The notes: a model not told the origin generated them from the sequence alone. A stretch of 48,624 nucleotides of DNA from Actinomycetota bacterium (GCA_018334075.1 JAGXSC010000055.1:1-48624), one strand, 5' to 3'. Shown: positions 8,880-18,994, numbered from the stretch's first letter. Numbers and translations: made by a program.

Positions 8880-10208
8880 GTGTCAGATACGCAACGGGCA
8901 GAAGCGATTGCGGCAATAAAGGATAGCGAAATAGAGTTTATTCACCTGTGGTTCACTGATGTTCTGGGCTTTCTCAAGACGTTTGTCATATCGGTTGACG
9001 AAATCGATGTGGCCATGAATGAAGGAATGGGTTTCGACGGCTCGTCGATCCAGGGATTTGCGCGTATCCAGGAATCCGACATGATCGCGATGCCGGACCC
9101 CTCCACACTCAAGATCATGCCCTGGAGAGACGAGGGGCAACTTGTGGCCACCATGTTTTGCGACATCAACAAGCCTGATGGCTCGCCTTACGAGGGTGAT
9201 CCCAGGTATGTACTGAAGCGCACGCTGCGTAAGGCCGCCGAAGAAGGCTACACGTTTTATGCCGGTCCCGAGCTCGAGTACTACTACTTCGAGGACGACA
9301 CTTCGACGAAGTTGCTGGACAAGGCCTCATACTTCGACATGACTACGCGGGATATCGGCGTGGACTTACGCAAGCAGACGGTCCGCTCCCTAAAGAGCTT
9401 CGACATCCAGGTCGAGTACAGTCATCACGAGGTTGGCCCGAGTCAGCACGAGATAGACCTGCGCTACAGCGAGGCTTTGCGTATGGCCGATATCGTTATG
9501 ACCTATCGACTTGTCGTCAAGGAGGTCGCGCAGCAAAACGGCGTCTATGCGACGTTTATGCCCAAGCCCATGTATGGTGAGGCCGGCAGTGGAATGCACG
9601 TGCATCAGTCACTCTTTCGCGGCGACAAGAATGCGTTTTTTGATGCAAGCGACCAGCACCACCTTTCGGCGGAAGCGAAAGGGTATATTGCGGGCATCTT
9701 ACATCACGCGCCCGCGATTACCGCTATCACCAACCAGTGGGTCAACTCTTACAAGCGTCTCGTTTCCGGCTTCGAGGCCCCGGTACATGTTTGTTGGGCT
9801 CACAGGAACCGCTCTGCGCTGGTGCGGGTTCCGATGTATAAGCCGGGGAAGGAGAAGGCCACTCGTATTGAGTTGAGGTCTCCGGATCCCGCCTGCAACC
9901 CCTATCTGGCTTTTGCCGTAATGCTTGCGGCCGGCCTCGACGGAATTAAAAAGGGCATGGTTCTCGAGCCTGACGTGGTCGAAGATGTTTATGAGATGAG
10001 CGACGCCGAGCGTTCTGAGCGCGGTATCGGGCGACTGCCCGGGGATCTCATCAATGCGGTTAAGGCGCTGGAGAATAGCGAGCTGCTGAGGGAGACTCTC
10101 GGCGAGCCGCTCTTCAGCTGGTACGTGCGTAACAAGCGCATTGAGTGGGACTCATATCGCAGCAGAGTGACCTCCTGGGAGCTGGAGGAGTATCTCCCGC
10201 TGCTCTGA
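8880..10208 (+). CDS. glnA: Glutamine synthetase, type I-alpha
   Basis: 442 residues, the length of GSI-alpha enzymes rather than the about 470 of GSI-beta. It makes glutamine from glutamate, ammonia and ATP as a dodecamer. Visible signatures are MGFDGSSIQGF, the metal-binding GPELEYYYFE, the ATP-site segment KPMYGEAGSGMHVHQSLF and NRSALVRVP. The C-terminal region lacks the Tyr-containing adenylylation motif of GSI-beta, so control by GlnE is not expected. The start is GTG 8880, preceded by AAAGGGG; the open frame continues 30 codons upstream without coding character. The 3' end overlaps larE on the other strand by 57 bp. Confidence 0.94.
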   Translation: MSDTQRAEAIAAIKDSEIEFIHLWFTDVLGFLKTFVISVDEIDVAMNEGMGFDGSSIQGFARIQESDMIAMPDPSTLKIMPWRDEGQLVATMFCDINKPDGSPYEGDPRYVLKRTLRKAAEEGYTFYAGPELEYYYFEDDTSTKLLDKASYFDMTTRDIGVDLRKQTVRSLKSFDIQVEYSHHEVGPSQHEIDLRYSEALRMADIVMTYRLVVKEVAQQNGVYATFMPKPMYGEAGSGMHVHQSLFRGDKNAFFDASDQHHLSAEAKGYIAGILHHAPAITAITNQWVNSYKRLVSGFEAPVHVCWAHRNRSALVRVPMYKPGKEKATRIELRSPDPACNPYLAFAVMLAAGLDGIKKGMVLEPDVVEDVYEMSDAERSERGIGRLPGDLINAVKALENSELLRETLGEPLFSWYVRNKRIEWDSYRSRVTSWELEEYLPLL

Positions 10209-11006
10209 GTCGAGGCCTTCGTTCAGGCTTCCAGAGCGGTACCCTTCCAGGTCCACCGCCGCAAAAGTGAAACCCGCCGATTTGAGGGCTGACGCAATTT
10301 CAGCTCTCGTCTCCCATGCGCGCTCAAACTCATCTGGCCCCACCTCCAGTCGGGCCAGATCGCTGTGGGCGCGCACCCGGAGTTGGCGAAAGCCCAGTGC
10401 TCGGATCGCAGCCTCGGCGGCGGCCACGCGATTGAGCTTGCCTTCGGTGATCTCTTCGCCGTAAGGAAAGCGGGAAGCCAGACACGCCATCGATGGCTTG
10501 TCCCAGTTCGGCAATCCGAGAGAGGAGGCTATGTTGCGGATATCGTCTTTCGTCAGGCCGGCATCCGCCATCGGACTCAATACCCCGTATTCTTTTGCCG
10601 CGCGGGTGCCGGGACGAAAGTCGGCAAGGTCATCCAGGTTCGATCCATCTACCACGTGACGCAGGCCTTTGTGGTCCGCCACGGTTCGAAGCAGGCTGAA
10701 CAGTTCGGATTTGCAGTAATAGCAGCGATCAATGTCGTTTCTGCGGAACTTCGGATCGACAAGCTCATGGGTCTCTACCTGAAACAAGCGCAATCCAAGA
10801 TCGGACGCTAAAGCGCTTGCGTACTCGACTTCGTGTGCGGGATAGGTGTCGCTTGAGGCGAGCACGGCAAGACAACGATGCCCGTGCACGACGTGGGCAG
10901 CCACGGCCAGAAGCGTAGAATCTATGCCGCCAGAATAGGCGACCAGAACGCTTTCGTACTCCGCTAGGCGTCCAAGTAGGAGATCATACTTTTGGATAAA
11001 ATCCAC
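10152..11006 (-). CDS. larE: ATP-dependent sacrificial sulfur transferase LarE
   Basis: 284 residues. LarE is a PP-loop enzyme that adds sulfur to the pyridinium nucleotide precursor of the nickel-pincer cofactor used by lactate racemase and related isomerases. The PP-loop SGGIDST is near the N-terminus. RCYYCKSELF and the family block CLASRFPYGEEIT follow; the Cys in this block is the likely sulfur donor. The start is taken as GTG (11006) because GGGGAG sits 8 bp before it; an ATG 12 codons upstream has no binding site. No larA, larB or larC lies in the window, so the cofactor-using enzyme must be elsewhere. Confidence 0.88.
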   Translation of the reverse strand: MDFIQKYDLLLGRLAEYESVLVAYSGGIDSTLLAVAAHVVHGHRCLAVLASSDTYPAHEVEYASALASDLGLRLFQVETHELVDPKFRRNDIDRCYYCKSELFSLLRTVADHKGLRHVVDGSNLDDLADFRPGTRAAKEYGVLSPMADAGLTKDDIRNIASSLGLPNWDKPSMACLASRFPYGEEITEGKLNRVAAAEAAIRALGFRQLRVRAHSDLARLEVGPDEFERAWETRAEIASALKSAGFTFAAVDLEGYRSGSLNEGLDSEQREILLQLPGGHSAAI

Positions 11007-11096
11007 GCGACGCGCTCCCCAAATCTGAGTGAGTTTCAGCATATACTATCATCGGATAATTTGAAGCCAGCAATAATAGCCCATTAAGATAGACGG

Positions 11097-11112
11097 CGGC
11101 TTTGCCGAGCCG
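11097..11112 (-). other. Small hairpin downstream of the adenosyltransferase gene
   Basis: CGGCT (11097-11101) pairs with AGCCG (11108-11112) in the 155-bp gap between the cobalamin adenosyltransferase and larE. A second imperfect stem (CCGCT/AGCGG) follows on its right, between about 11116 and 11140. Neither has a clear T-run in the minus direction, so a terminator role is uncertain. Confidence 0.3.
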
Positions 11113-11161
11113 AGCACCCGCTAAGACGCGATAAGCGGTGAGCCATTCGGTTACTCGCCGC

Positions 11162-11716
11162 TCAATCGGCGGGATTGACCTCTCGCGCCGTGCTCACGTA
11201 AACCGCCATCGTGAAGAGGGCGTCTGAGAGCCTGTTCATGTACGCAAGCACGCCTGCGGCAGCGGACTTATCTTCGAACAGCGCGACGACACTGCGCTCA
11301 GCCCTCCTTACGACTGATCTGGCCAGATGCAGGCGTGCGGATCTCTCGCACTCGCCCGGCAGGACAAACTCTTGCGGCATACCGCCGGTGATCCGCGAAA
11401 AGTCGTCGATGAAGCACTCCAGTGAGGCGATCTTTTCCGGGTCGATTCCAGTGCTACCCGCATCGCTGTTGTCAGGCGCAGCGATAAGCGCGGCACACTC
11501 GGAAAGGCAGCGCTGAGCGTTTTGAAGCGCCTCGTCCAGTCTAATATCGGTGGCGGTCGAAGCGCATAGCGCCGCGCGCGCAAGTCCAATCGCCGAGGCG
11601 GCTTCGTCGATCTCGCCCAGTGCGTGGATCCTTGGATCGCTCTTTGGAACGGACCCCTGGCCGAGAAGTGAAGTCTCGCCCTGGTCTCCTCGGCGGGTAT
11701 AGACTCGATTAGTCAT
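11162..11716 (-). CDS. PduO-type cob(I)alamin adenosyltransferase
   Basis: 184 residues, the normal length for a single-domain PduO/MMAB enzyme. It transfers the adenosyl group of ATP to cob(I)alamin, forming coenzyme B12. The N-terminal ATP-binding motif [13 protein letters not shown] and the C-terminal [17 protein letters not shown] are both present, and FVLPGE before them is also conserved. GGAGG precedes the ATG. It diverges from uvrA across an 88-bp intergenic region and stands next to larE, another metal-cofactor gene. No B12-dependent enzyme is encoded in the window. Confidence 0.92.
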   Translation of the reverse strand: MTNRVYTRRGDQGETSLLGQGSVPKSDPRIHALGEIDEAASAIGLARAALCASTATDIRLDEALQNAQRCLSECAALIAAPDNSDAGSTGIDPEKIASLECFIDDFSRITGGMPQEFVLPGECERSARLHLARSVVRRAERSVVALFEDKSAAAGVLAYMNRLSDALFTMAVYVSTAREVNPAD

Positions 11717-11752
11717 CTGGCCTCCATTTCGCTGTTATTTCAGCTTACGAGG

Positions 11753-11758
11753 TACAAT
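11753..11758 (+). promoter_or_regulatory. Probable -10 box of the uvrA promoter
   Basis: TACAAT matches the -10 consensus at five of six positions; a good -35 is not visible 17 bp upstream. It overlaps the most upstream in-frame ATG of uvrA (11757), which would place that ATG before the transcript start. This supports ATG 11805 as the real start. No LexA-type operator is recognised. Confidence 0.45.
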
Positions 11759-11804
11759 GGGATGTTGTCAGAAATCGGCAAAAAGTTTGGAGACAGGTTT
11801 TATC

Positions 11805-14639
11805 ATGCCACTGGATTTTATATCCATCCGCGGTGCGCGCGAACACAATCTTAAAGGCTTCGACCTAGATATTCCCCGCGACAAGCTGGTAGTCATCACA
11901 GGGCTTTCCGGCTCCGGCAAGTCTTCGTTGGCGTTCGACACGATCTATGCCGAGGGCCAGCGACGATATGTGGAGTCGCTTTCTGCGTATGCCCGGCAGT
12001 TCCTCGGCCAGATGGACAAGCCCGATGTCGATCATATCGAAGGGCTCTCCCCCGCGGTTTCTATCGACCAGAAGACCACAAGTCGTAATCCCCGCTCCAC
12101 GGTCGGTACGGTTACAGAGATCTACGACTACCTGCGCTTGCTGTTCGCGCGCGTTGGAATCCCGCACTGCCCGGTGTGCATGCTGCCGATTGAGCGCCAG
12201 ACCAGCGATCAGATTGTCGATCGTGTGATGGAGCTGCCCGAGGGTACGCGCTTTTTGGTACTGGCACCTGTCGTCAGGGGCCGAAAGGGTGAGCACAGCA
12301 AGCTTTTGGAGGACCTGAAGCGCGAAGGCTTCACGCGGGTGCGCGTGGACCGGGAGAGCCGTTCGCTCGATGAGACGATTGTTTTGGACAAGAAGTACAA
12401 GCACGACATTGAGGTCGTCGTCGATCGGCTGGTGATGAAGGACTCTCTTCGCACCCGCCTGACGGATAGCATCGAAACCGCGCTGCGACTAGCCGGCGGA
12501 ATCGCCGTAATCGCCGTCGTCGATGGCGAAGAGCAGACCTACTCCCAGGCGCTCGCGTGCCCGGAGCATGGAGTCTCGATGGACGAACTTGCGCCGAGGG
12601 ATTTCTCGTTCAACAGCCCCTACGGGGCGTGCCCCGACTGCGCGGGACTCGGCTCCCGGCTCGAGGCGGATCCATCGCTGATCGTGCCGGATGGATCCCT
12701 GTCGTTGGAAAGGGGGGCGATCAAGCCCTTCTCGGGAGGCATGACCTACTACCCGCAGCTTGTGGCGGCGGTCGCAAAGCACCTCGGGGTATCTGTGAGC
12801 ACGCCCTGGGATGAACTACCGAAAAAGGCGCAAGCTGCCTTTCTTGAGGGGCTCGGCGACACACGCATAAGGGTGGACTACGTCACGCGCGACGGAAGGG
12901 ACACTCACTGGTATTCGCGCTACGAGGGCGCGCTCGCGAGCGTTATTCGCCGCCACTCAGAGTCGGAGTCAGACGCGGTCAGGGACAAGCTCGAAGAGTA
13001 CATGGCGGTGATTCCCTGCAAGTCTTGCAAGGGCGCGCGCCTCAAGCCCGAGATACTTGCGGTGACCTTCGCCGATAAGAACATCTTCGAGGTCACTACG
13101 ATGAGCGCCAAGGAGTCACTGAACTTCTTTGAGACGGCGACAATCTCTGAGCGGCACGCGCACATCGCCTCCAGAGTTATCAAGGAGATCGTGGAGCGGC
13201 TGCGCTTTCTTGTCGACGTGGGGTTGGACTACCTTACCCTCGAGCGTGCCACCGCGACGCTTTCCGGCGGTGAAGCCCAGCGAATAAGGCTGGCTACCCA
13301 GATCGGGTCGGGCCTGATGGGAGTGCTCTACATCCTAGATGAGCCGTCGATAGGCCTGCACCAGCGCGACAATGCGCGATTGATATCGACGATGGAGCGT
13401 TTGCGCGACCTCGGCAACACTGTAATTGTTGTAGAGCATGATGAGGAGACGATCCGCGCATCAGACTTTGTTGTGGATATGGGCCCGGGAGCTGGTGAGC
13501 ATGGCGGAAAGATCGTATGCGCGGGGCCGCCGGAGGAGATGTTGCGCTGCGAGGATTCGCTGACAGGCGCCTACCTTAGCGGGGCACGAGCCATTCCGAC
13601 TCCGGAGAGTGTGCGTCAGCCGAATAAGGGCGCAATCTCGGTGATTGGCGCATCGGAGAACAACCTCAAAGACATCGATGTCGAGCTTCCCCTCGGTACG
13701 CTGACCGTCGTCACGGGCGTAAGTGGAAGCGGAAAGAGCTCGCTTGTCTCGGATACTCTTTCGCCCGCGCTCGCAAACAGGATCCACAGGGCACGGCGCC
13801 GGACCGGTAAGTTTCGCTCTCTGCTCGGTTGCGAGGCGATCGACAAGGTCATCGACATCGACCAGTCACCGATAGGTCGCACGCCTCGCTCCAATCCCGC
13901 CACATACACCGGGGTGTGGGACGACGTCCGCTCGCTTCTCGCCAGTACTCCGGAGTCTCGCGCCCGTGGTTATGCTCCCGGCCGCTTCTCCTTCAATGTC
14001 AGAGGCGGTCGATGCGAGGCCTGTAAGGGCGATGGCCAGATAAAGATAGAGATGCACTTTCTCCCCGACGTTTATATCAAGTGCGAGGTATGCAAGGGCG
14101 CAAGATACAGCCGAGAAACTCTGCAGGTGACCTATCGCGGCAAGAACGTTTACGACATGCTGGAGATGACGGTCGAGGAGGCGCTTCACTTCTTCGAGAA
14201 CATCCCGCAGGTTAGGCGGAAGCTTCAGACGCTTCACGACGTCGGGCTTGGATACCTGCGTATGGGACAGCCGGCCACCACCCTTTCCGGGGGCGAGGCC
14301 CAAAGGGTCAAGCTGGCGAGCGAATTGCAGCGGCGCAGTACGGGAAGAACCTTCTACATACTCGACGAGCCGACCACGGGACTTCACTTCGACGATGTAC
14401 GCCAACTGCTTGCCGTACTGCAGCGGCTGGTGGATGCCGGTAACACTGTGCTCGTCATTGAGCACAATCTGGACGTGATAAAAAGCGCTGATCACATCAT
14501 AGATCTAGGTCCTGAGGGCGGGAATCGAGGCGGGCAGATAGTCGCAACCGGCACACCGTTGGAGGTCGCAAAGTGCGAAAGCTCCCACACGGGGCGGTTT
14601 CTCTCGGCGGCACTGGAAAGAAGGGGGCGTCAAAAGTGA
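11805..14639 (+). CDS. uvrA: Excinuclease ABC subunit A
   Basis: 944 residues. UvrA is the damage-sensing ATPase of nucleotide excision repair; a dimer loads UvrB. Two ABC modules are visible: Walker [10 protein letters not shown] near residue 31 and GVSGSGKSS in the second half, with an LSGGEAQR signature in each. The second-module zinc finger is intact (CEACKGDG, then CEVCKGAR). The insertion-domain zinc finger reads CPEHG and CPDCAG, so the second Cys of the usual CxxC pair is a His. GTGA at the 3' end overlaps the start of the next gene, indicating an operon running to uvrC. Confidence 0.96.
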   Translation: MPLDFISIRGAREHNLKGFDLDIPRDKLVVITGLSGSGKSSLAFDTIYAEGQRRYVESLSAYARQFLGQMDKPDVDHIEGLSPAVSIDQKTTSRNPRSTVGTVTEIYDYLRLLFARVGIPHCPVCMLPIERQTSDQIVDRVMELPEGTRFLVLAPVVRGRKGEHSKLLEDLKREGFTRVRVDRESRSLDETIVLDKKYKHDIEVVVDRLVMKDSLRTRLTDSIETALRLAGGIAVIAVVDGEEQTYSQALACPEHGVSMDELAPRDFSFNSPYGACPDCAGLGSRLEADPSLIVPDGSLSLERGAIKPFSGGMTYYPQLVAAVAKHLGVSVSTPWDELPKKAQAAFLEGLGDTRIRVDYVTRDGRDTHWYSRYEGALASVIRRHSESESDAVRDKLEEYMAVIPCKSCKGARLKPEILAVTFADKNIFEVTTMSAKESLNFFETATISERHAHIASRVIKEIVERLRFLVDVGLDYLTLERATATLSGGEAQRIRLATQIGSGLMGVLYILDEPSIGLHQRDNARLISTMERLRDLGNTVIVVEHDEETIRASDFVVDMGPGAGEHGGKIVCAGPPEEMLRCEDSLTGAYLSGARAIPTPESVRQPNKGAISVIGASENNLKDIDVELPLGTLTVVTGVSGSGKSSLVSDTLSPALANRIHRARRRTGKFRSLLGCEAIDKVIDIDQSPIGRTPRSNPATYTGVWDDVRSLLASTPESRARGYAPGRFSFNVRGGRCEACKGDGQIKIEMHFLPDVYIKCEVCKGARYSRETLQVTYRGKNVYDMLEMTVEEALHFFENIPQVRRKLQTLHDVGLGYLRMGQPATTLSGGEAQRVKLASELQRRSTGRTFYILDEPTTGLHFDDVRQLLAVLQRLVDAGNTVLVIEHNLDVIKSADHIIDLGPEGGNRGGQIVATGTPLEVAKCESSHTGRFLSAALERRGRQK

Positions 14640-16060
14640 AGCGCGGCCCGCACATGTTGACGCGGTCCATAGGCGCTCTGGTCGCCCTGGTTGCCTCGGC
14701 GGCCCTGGTGCTCGCGATCTACATGGGGCAGCTCCGCTCTCCGCACGGCGACTTCGAGGTGAGGCCGCTTGCGCCCTCTGCGCCTGCCGAGACCACCCTG
14801 CGCGCCTTGCGTATCGCCGGGATCGAGCATGCCTCGGTGGGGCTGTGGCGCGATGCGACGCTCGTGAGGGTGTCGGTGCCGGCGATCGATACCTCGGCGG
14901 ACATCGAGATCGCGATGCAAGCCGCCGTTGCAGCCGTTGCGGCCGGGTTTCCGGACTCCGAGACCTACATGGTGCAGCTCTTTCAGGTCGATCAGCCGCT
15001 GCTGCAGGTCGAGTGGAGCGGCGCTGACGTGCGCTCGGCGATCAGCGCCGATGATGCCTCGGCCTTGCGCAGGGCCGCGAACTTCACCTTCCTGACCGCG
15101 TCGGCCGAGGCGCCGACGGAACAAGAGCTAACAGCGGCTCAAGAACTACAGGCGGTCGTTTTAGAGCCTGAAGGATCGGCGCGCTTCGCTATTTTGCTGC
15201 GGGAGACAAGACCGCAAAACGGGCCGGGTTTTTTCGGCCCGGTCACCAGCGTGTCGGTAGAGGCGCCCGGACACTACCTCGATGAAAAGAACCGGATGTT
15301 TGGCGTGCTTGATGATGAAAGCCCTGCGCGAGAAAACATCGCGGCCCTGGCCAATGAAGTCGAGTCGATGCGAAGAGCGGCACCCGGAATTCCCGCGATG
15401 CAGCCGGGAGGCGAGGCAGGCCGAGTATGGACCCAGCGTGCGAGCGAGACGCTGAGGCGACTTGCCGCTACCCCGTCGGTAGGTGCGATAGCCGTGCGCG
15501 AAGTGCGTGCCGAGCTAAGCGACGCCCCCTCGCCGCAAGGAGCCGGGCAGGTCGAGCGGGTCAGGGGTATCGCGCTTGCCGCCATGGCCCTGGAAGGAGA
15601 GGGCCTCGGCACTCTGTTGCGGCCGGCGCATGAACTGGCGCTCTACATACGGGAGTCCCGTCCAGCACAGGACTCCGATCTGCCAGTCTTGCGGCAGATG
15701 GTTCCGGCCGCAAACGGAGAGTTGCCCGCTCGTGAAATCACAGACTTGAAGCGGACGCAGGAGCTGGATTTCGAGTTGGCGGGTCCAGCCGGACGTGGCT
15801 CGGCGGTGCATAAAGTTGTCAGCGCCGCCGGCAAGGACGGCATCAGCTATGCACACGACGGGGCACTCGAGACCCTTGCTCCCCAAAGGTGGCTTGCCTA
15901 CTCGCACTCCGACGGCAAGATCTACTGGCTTGCCGGAGAAGAAGGCGATGCGGCGCTTGTCGATGGCTCTCTGCATGGATGGGGCTGGGTCAAGCAGCGC
16001 GCCTATGTCGTGGACGCTCGGCATCTCGGCAGAGTCATCGCTCATGTTCCGGTGAGGTGA
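14636..16060 (+). CDS. Unknown membrane-anchored protein within the uvrA-uvrC operon
   Basis: 474 residues; I do not recognise a family. One N-terminal membrane helix (about residues 11-30, [20 protein letters not shown]) is followed by a large Ala-, Glu- and Arg-rich domain without obvious repeats or enzyme motifs, probably outside the membrane. The C-terminal 90 residues contain [20 protein letters not shown] and end in a beta-rich segment. The GTG start overlaps the uvrA stop by 4 bp and has AGAAGGGGG 8 bp upstream, a strong ribosome site. It ends 2 bp before uvrC. Its position between two DNA-repair genes is unexpected for an exported protein. Confidence 0.8.
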   Translation: MKRGPHMLTRSIGALVALVASAALVLAIYMGQLRSPHGDFEVRPLAPSAPAETTLRALRIAGIEHASVGLWRDATLVRVSVPAIDTSADIEIAMQAAVAAVAAGFPDSETYMVQLFQVDQPLLQVEWSGADVRSAISADDASALRRAANFTFLTASAEAPTEQELTAAQELQAVVLEPEGSARFAILLRETRPQNGPGFFGPVTSVSVEAPGHYLDEKNRMFGVLDDESPARENIAALANEVESMRRAAPGIPAMQPGGEAGRVWTQRASETLRRLAATPSVGAIAVREVRAELSDAPSPQGAGQVERVRGIALAAMALEGEGLGTLLRPAHELALYIRESRPAQDSDLPVLRQMVPAANGELPAREITDLKRTQELDFELAGPAGRGSAVHKVVSAAGKDGISYAHDGALETLAPQRWLAYSHSDGKIYWLAGEEGDAALVDGSLHGWGWVKQRAYVVDARHLGRVIAHVPVR

Positions 16061-16062
16061 AG

Positions 16063-17943
16063 ATGGCCGAGACGCACACATCATTGGCCGAGCAGCTATC
16101 AGGCGTCCCGGACTCTCCCGGCGTCTACCTTTGGAAGGACTCGGCGGGTACCGTTATCTACGTCGGGAAGGCGAAGTCACTTCGCAAGCGCATGCGGCAG
16201 TACGTGGCCGGGCAGGACGATCGGGAGATGACTCCGCTGCTCATGAGCCAGGTGACCGCGTTCGATTATGTCGTCACCGACACGGAGATCGAGTCACTGA
16301 TCCTCGAGAAGAACCTCATCCGGCAGTTCTCGCCGACGTTCAACGTAGACTACAAGGACGACAAGAGTTATCCGTATATCGCGCTGACCACCACGGATGC
16401 GTTTCCGGCGATCAAGTTCACGCGCGAGAAGCATCGCGAAGGGACCACATACTTCGGGCCTTACACCGACTCCCGCGCGGCGCGCGCAACGATCGAGGCG
16501 GTCCGGAGGGTCTACCCGATATGCAGCGCGTCGTGTGTGGAGTGGAAGCGGTTGATAGCGCGAGGCGGGAATCCGACCGACCGTGCCTGCTTCGATTACA
16601 GCGTCGGCAAGGGGCCGGGAGCCTGTGTGGGCGCGGTTTCCTCGGCGGAGTACTCGGCGACGGTGCAAAGAGTCATCGGCTTTATGCGTGGCCGCCATAG
16701 CGAGGTGGCTGATGAGCTTGAATCCCGGATGCGCAACGCCGCCGAGGAGCTCGATTACGAGCGCGCCGCGCGATTCCGCAACAGGCTCGAGGCGCTAAAG
16801 GTGTTGCAGCAGCAGCAAAAGGTCGTCTCGTCCAGGGCGCTCGATGTCGATGTCATCGGCATCCATCGGGAGGAGACTATCGCCGGAGTCCAGGTTTTCG
16901 TCGTGCGGGAAGGCAGGGTCCTTGTCGGCAACGAGTTCGTTCTCGACAAGGGTATGGATATAACCGCCGAGGAGCTCGTCGAGGGCTTCTTGCTGCGCTA
17001 CTACGACGGGACCGCTTACGTTCCGCGCGAGGTGCTGCTGGAGCACGCGCCCGAGGACAGGGAGCTTTTCGAAGAGTGGCTTTCCGGGCTAAGAGGTCGG
17101 CGCGTCCGGATAAGCGTTCCCAGGAAGGGCGAGAAGCTCGCCTTGCTCCAGATGGCCTCCATCAACGCGCGGCACACCTTGCTGCGCCACAAGATGCGCA
17201 CCCGCTACGACGACGAGCGACTCAATCTCGCCCTCATACAGCTCGAAAGCGCGCTGGCCCTCGAGAAGCCGCCAATGCGGATCGAGTGCTACGACATCTC
17301 TACACTGCATGGTCGGCACTCGGTGGGATCTATGGTGGTGTTCGCCGAGGGCAGGTCGGATGTGTCCGCCTATCGCCGCTTCAGGGTCCGGTCCCAAAGC
17401 GAGGGCTCTGATGACGTGGGTATGATGGCCGAGGTGCTCCGAAGGCGATTCGCCCCCGAACGCCTTGCCGACGAGCGCTTTGGCCGCGTTCCGGATCTCG
17501 TTATCGTTGACGGCGGGAAGCCACAGCTTTCCTCGGCGTTAAAAGCGTTGGCCGAGGCGGGCGTGTCCGAAGTGCCCGTGGTCGCTCTCGCCAAGCGCGA
17601 GGAGGAGCTGTTCGTCCCCGGATTTGACGAGTCCGTGAGGCTGCCTGCCGGCTCGGCGTCGCTTTACCTGGTGAAGCGGATTCGTGATGAGGCGCACAGG
17701 TTCGCGGTGACCTACCATCGGGAGCTTCGCGGCAAGGCGATGACAGCGAGCGTGCTCGATGACATCCCCGGAGTTGGCCCGAAGCGCAAGAAAGCGCTGG
17801 TGAAAGCGTTTGGCTCCGTCAAGCGTTTGCGCTCGGCGGACGTCGAGCAGATAGCGGCTGTGCCCGGGATCTCTCGTGAGGTCGCCGAGGACGTTTTCGC
17901 TGTTCTTGCGCAGGTGCAAGATATCGCCTCCGACAACGGATGA
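16063..17943 (+). CDS. uvrC: Excinuclease ABC subunit C
   Basis: 626 residues. UvrC makes both incisions around a lesion bound by UvrB. Domains in order: GIY-YIG nuclease (GVYLWKDSAGTVIYVGKAKS) making the 3' cut, a UVR helix (ELDYERAARFRNRLEAL) that binds UvrB, an RNase H-like nuclease with RIECYDISTLHG and VDGGKPQL making the 5' cut, and a C-terminal helix-hairpin-helix pair (IPGVGPKRKKALVKAFGS). ATG 16063 is chosen since homology starts right after it; a GTG two codons earlier would overlap the upstream stop and is possible. Confidence 0.96.
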   Translation: MAETHTSLAEQLSGVPDSPGVYLWKDSAGTVIYVGKAKSLRKRMRQYVAGQDDREMTPLLMSQVTAFDYVVTDTEIESLILEKNLIRQFSPTFNVDYKDDKSYPYIALTTTDAFPAIKFTREKHREGTTYFGPYTDSRAARATIEAVRRVYPICSASCVEWKRLIARGGNPTDRACFDYSVGKGPGACVGAVSSAEYSATVQRVIGFMRGRHSEVADELESRMRNAAEELDYERAARFRNRLEALKVLQQQQKVVSSRALDVDVIGIHREETIAGVQVFVVREGRVLVGNEFVLDKGMDITAEELVEGFLLRYYDGTAYVPREVLLEHAPEDRELFEEWLSGLRGRRVRISVPRKGEKLALLQMASINARHTLLRHKMRTRYDDERLNLALIQLESALALEKPPMRIECYDISTLHGRHSVGSMVVFAEGRSDVSAYRRFRVRSQSEGSDDVGMMAEVLRRRFAPERLADERFGRVPDLVIVDGGKPQLSSALKALAEAGVSEVPVVALAKREEELFVPGFDESVRLPAGSASLYLVKRIRDEAHRFAVTYHRELRGKAMTASVLDDIPGVGPKRKKALVKAFGSVKRLRSADVEQIAAVPGISREVAEDVFAVLAQVQDIASDNG

Positions 17944-17950
17944 GCTTGGG

Positions 17951-17984
17951 TATACTTCGAGTTGTCGCCGAAGTTTTTCGGCGA
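17951..17984 (+). promoter_or_regulatory. Promoter -10 box and 5' hairpin of the rapZ transcript
   Basis: TATACT (17951-17956) is a good -10 sequence, placing a transcript start near 17963. Directly there a perfect 8-bp stem, TCGCCGAA (17965-17972) and TTCGGCGA (17977-17984), closes a GTTT loop. No recognisable -35 precedes it. The hairpin could shield the 5' end of rapZ-yvcK-whiA mRNA, or end the uvrC transcript, though no T-run follows. Confidence 0.4.
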
Positions 17985-18045
17985 TTGCCCTACCGCTTTC
18001 AGGTGCAGGGCTTGTGTTCTCGGCAGTTGACAGGTGGAGTGAGCC

Positions 18046-18978
18046 ATGGACGAAAGATGCGACCTTCCCGAGGATGATCAGGAAATCGGACCTACCGTGC
18101 CCTCGCCGGAGTTCGTGGTCATCACCGGCATGTCGGGAGCGGGACGCACCGAGGCGATACACACGTTCGAGGACCTCGGCTACTTTTGCATAGACAACCT
18201 GCCCCCCAGCTTCATCCGGCAGGTAGTAGGACTAATGGCGCTGCCCGGCAGCAGGGTCCGCCGGATCGCCGTGGTCTGCGACGCGCGGTCGTTGGACTTC
18301 TTCGATGAGCTCTCAGGCGAGTTGAGCCATCTGGAAAACAGCGGCATGGCGTACAGCCTGCTCTTTCTCGAAGCTGATGACGAAACTCTCGTGCGGCGCT
18401 TCAAGGAGACACGCCGACGGCATCCGCTGTGCACAACGGGTGGCTCTGTTCTCGAAGGCATTTCGGCCGAACGCGAAATACTCGCCGAGATACGCGCGCG
18501 CGCGGATGTCATCATAGACTCCAGCACGCTCAGGCCGTCGCAGTTGCGAAAGGCGCTCAAGGACAGGTTTTTCTCGGCCACCCGCAAGCCTTACCTTACG
18601 GTCACTGTCGCGTCGTTCGGCTTCAAGCACGGCGTCTCCGTCGATGCGGACATCGTGATGGATGTGCGCTTCTTACCAAATCCTTACTATTTACCAACCC
18701 TCCGTGATCTGACCGGTCTCGACGACGAGGTGCGGAAGTTCGTGCTCGAGCGCGAGGAGACCGCCGAGTTCCTTTCGCGCTGGTTCTCTCTTCTTGAGAT
18801 GTTGCTACCGGGCTATGTGATGGAGGGCAAGGCGCACCTTGTTATCGCTTTGGGCTGCACGGGAGGAGTTCATCGAAGTGTGGCTCTCGCCGAAAAGACC
18901 GCGAAGTTTCTCACTGACGAGGGGTACTCGGTTGCTGTCAGCCACAGGGATATCGACAAGGAGCGTCACGGGCGATGA
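18046..18978 (+). CDS. rapZ: RapZ family P-loop nucleotide-binding protein
   Basis: 310 residues. In E. coli RapZ controls the small RNA GlmZ and thus glucosamine-6-phosphate synthesis; in Gram-positives (YvcJ) the role is less clear. Walker A reads GMSGAGRTEA, with Arg in place of the usual Lys, a change I recall from actinobacterial members. The C-terminal domain carries SFGFKHGVSVDADIVMDVRF and the conserved IALGCTGGVHRSV. It is the first gene of rapZ-yvcK-whiA, a block conserved in Gram-positive bacteria. The start codon is ATG 18046, after AGGTGGAGTG. Confidence 0.94.
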   Translation: MDERCDLPEDDQEIGPTVPSPEFVVITGMSGAGRTEAIHTFEDLGYFCIDNLPPSFIRQVVGLMALPGSRVRRIAVVCDARSLDFFDELSGELSHLENSGMAYSLLFLEADDETLVRRFKETRRRHPLCTTGGSVLEGISAEREILAEIRARADVIIDSSTLRPSQLRKALKDRFFSATRKPYLTVTVASFGFKHGVSVDADIVMDVRFLPNPYYLPTLRDLTGLDDEVRKFVLEREETAEFLSRWFSLLEMLLPGYVMEGKAHLVIALGCTGGVHRSVALAEKTAKFLTDEGYSVAVSHRDIDKERHGR

Positions 18979-18994
18979 GCGCGGAGGTGAGAGT

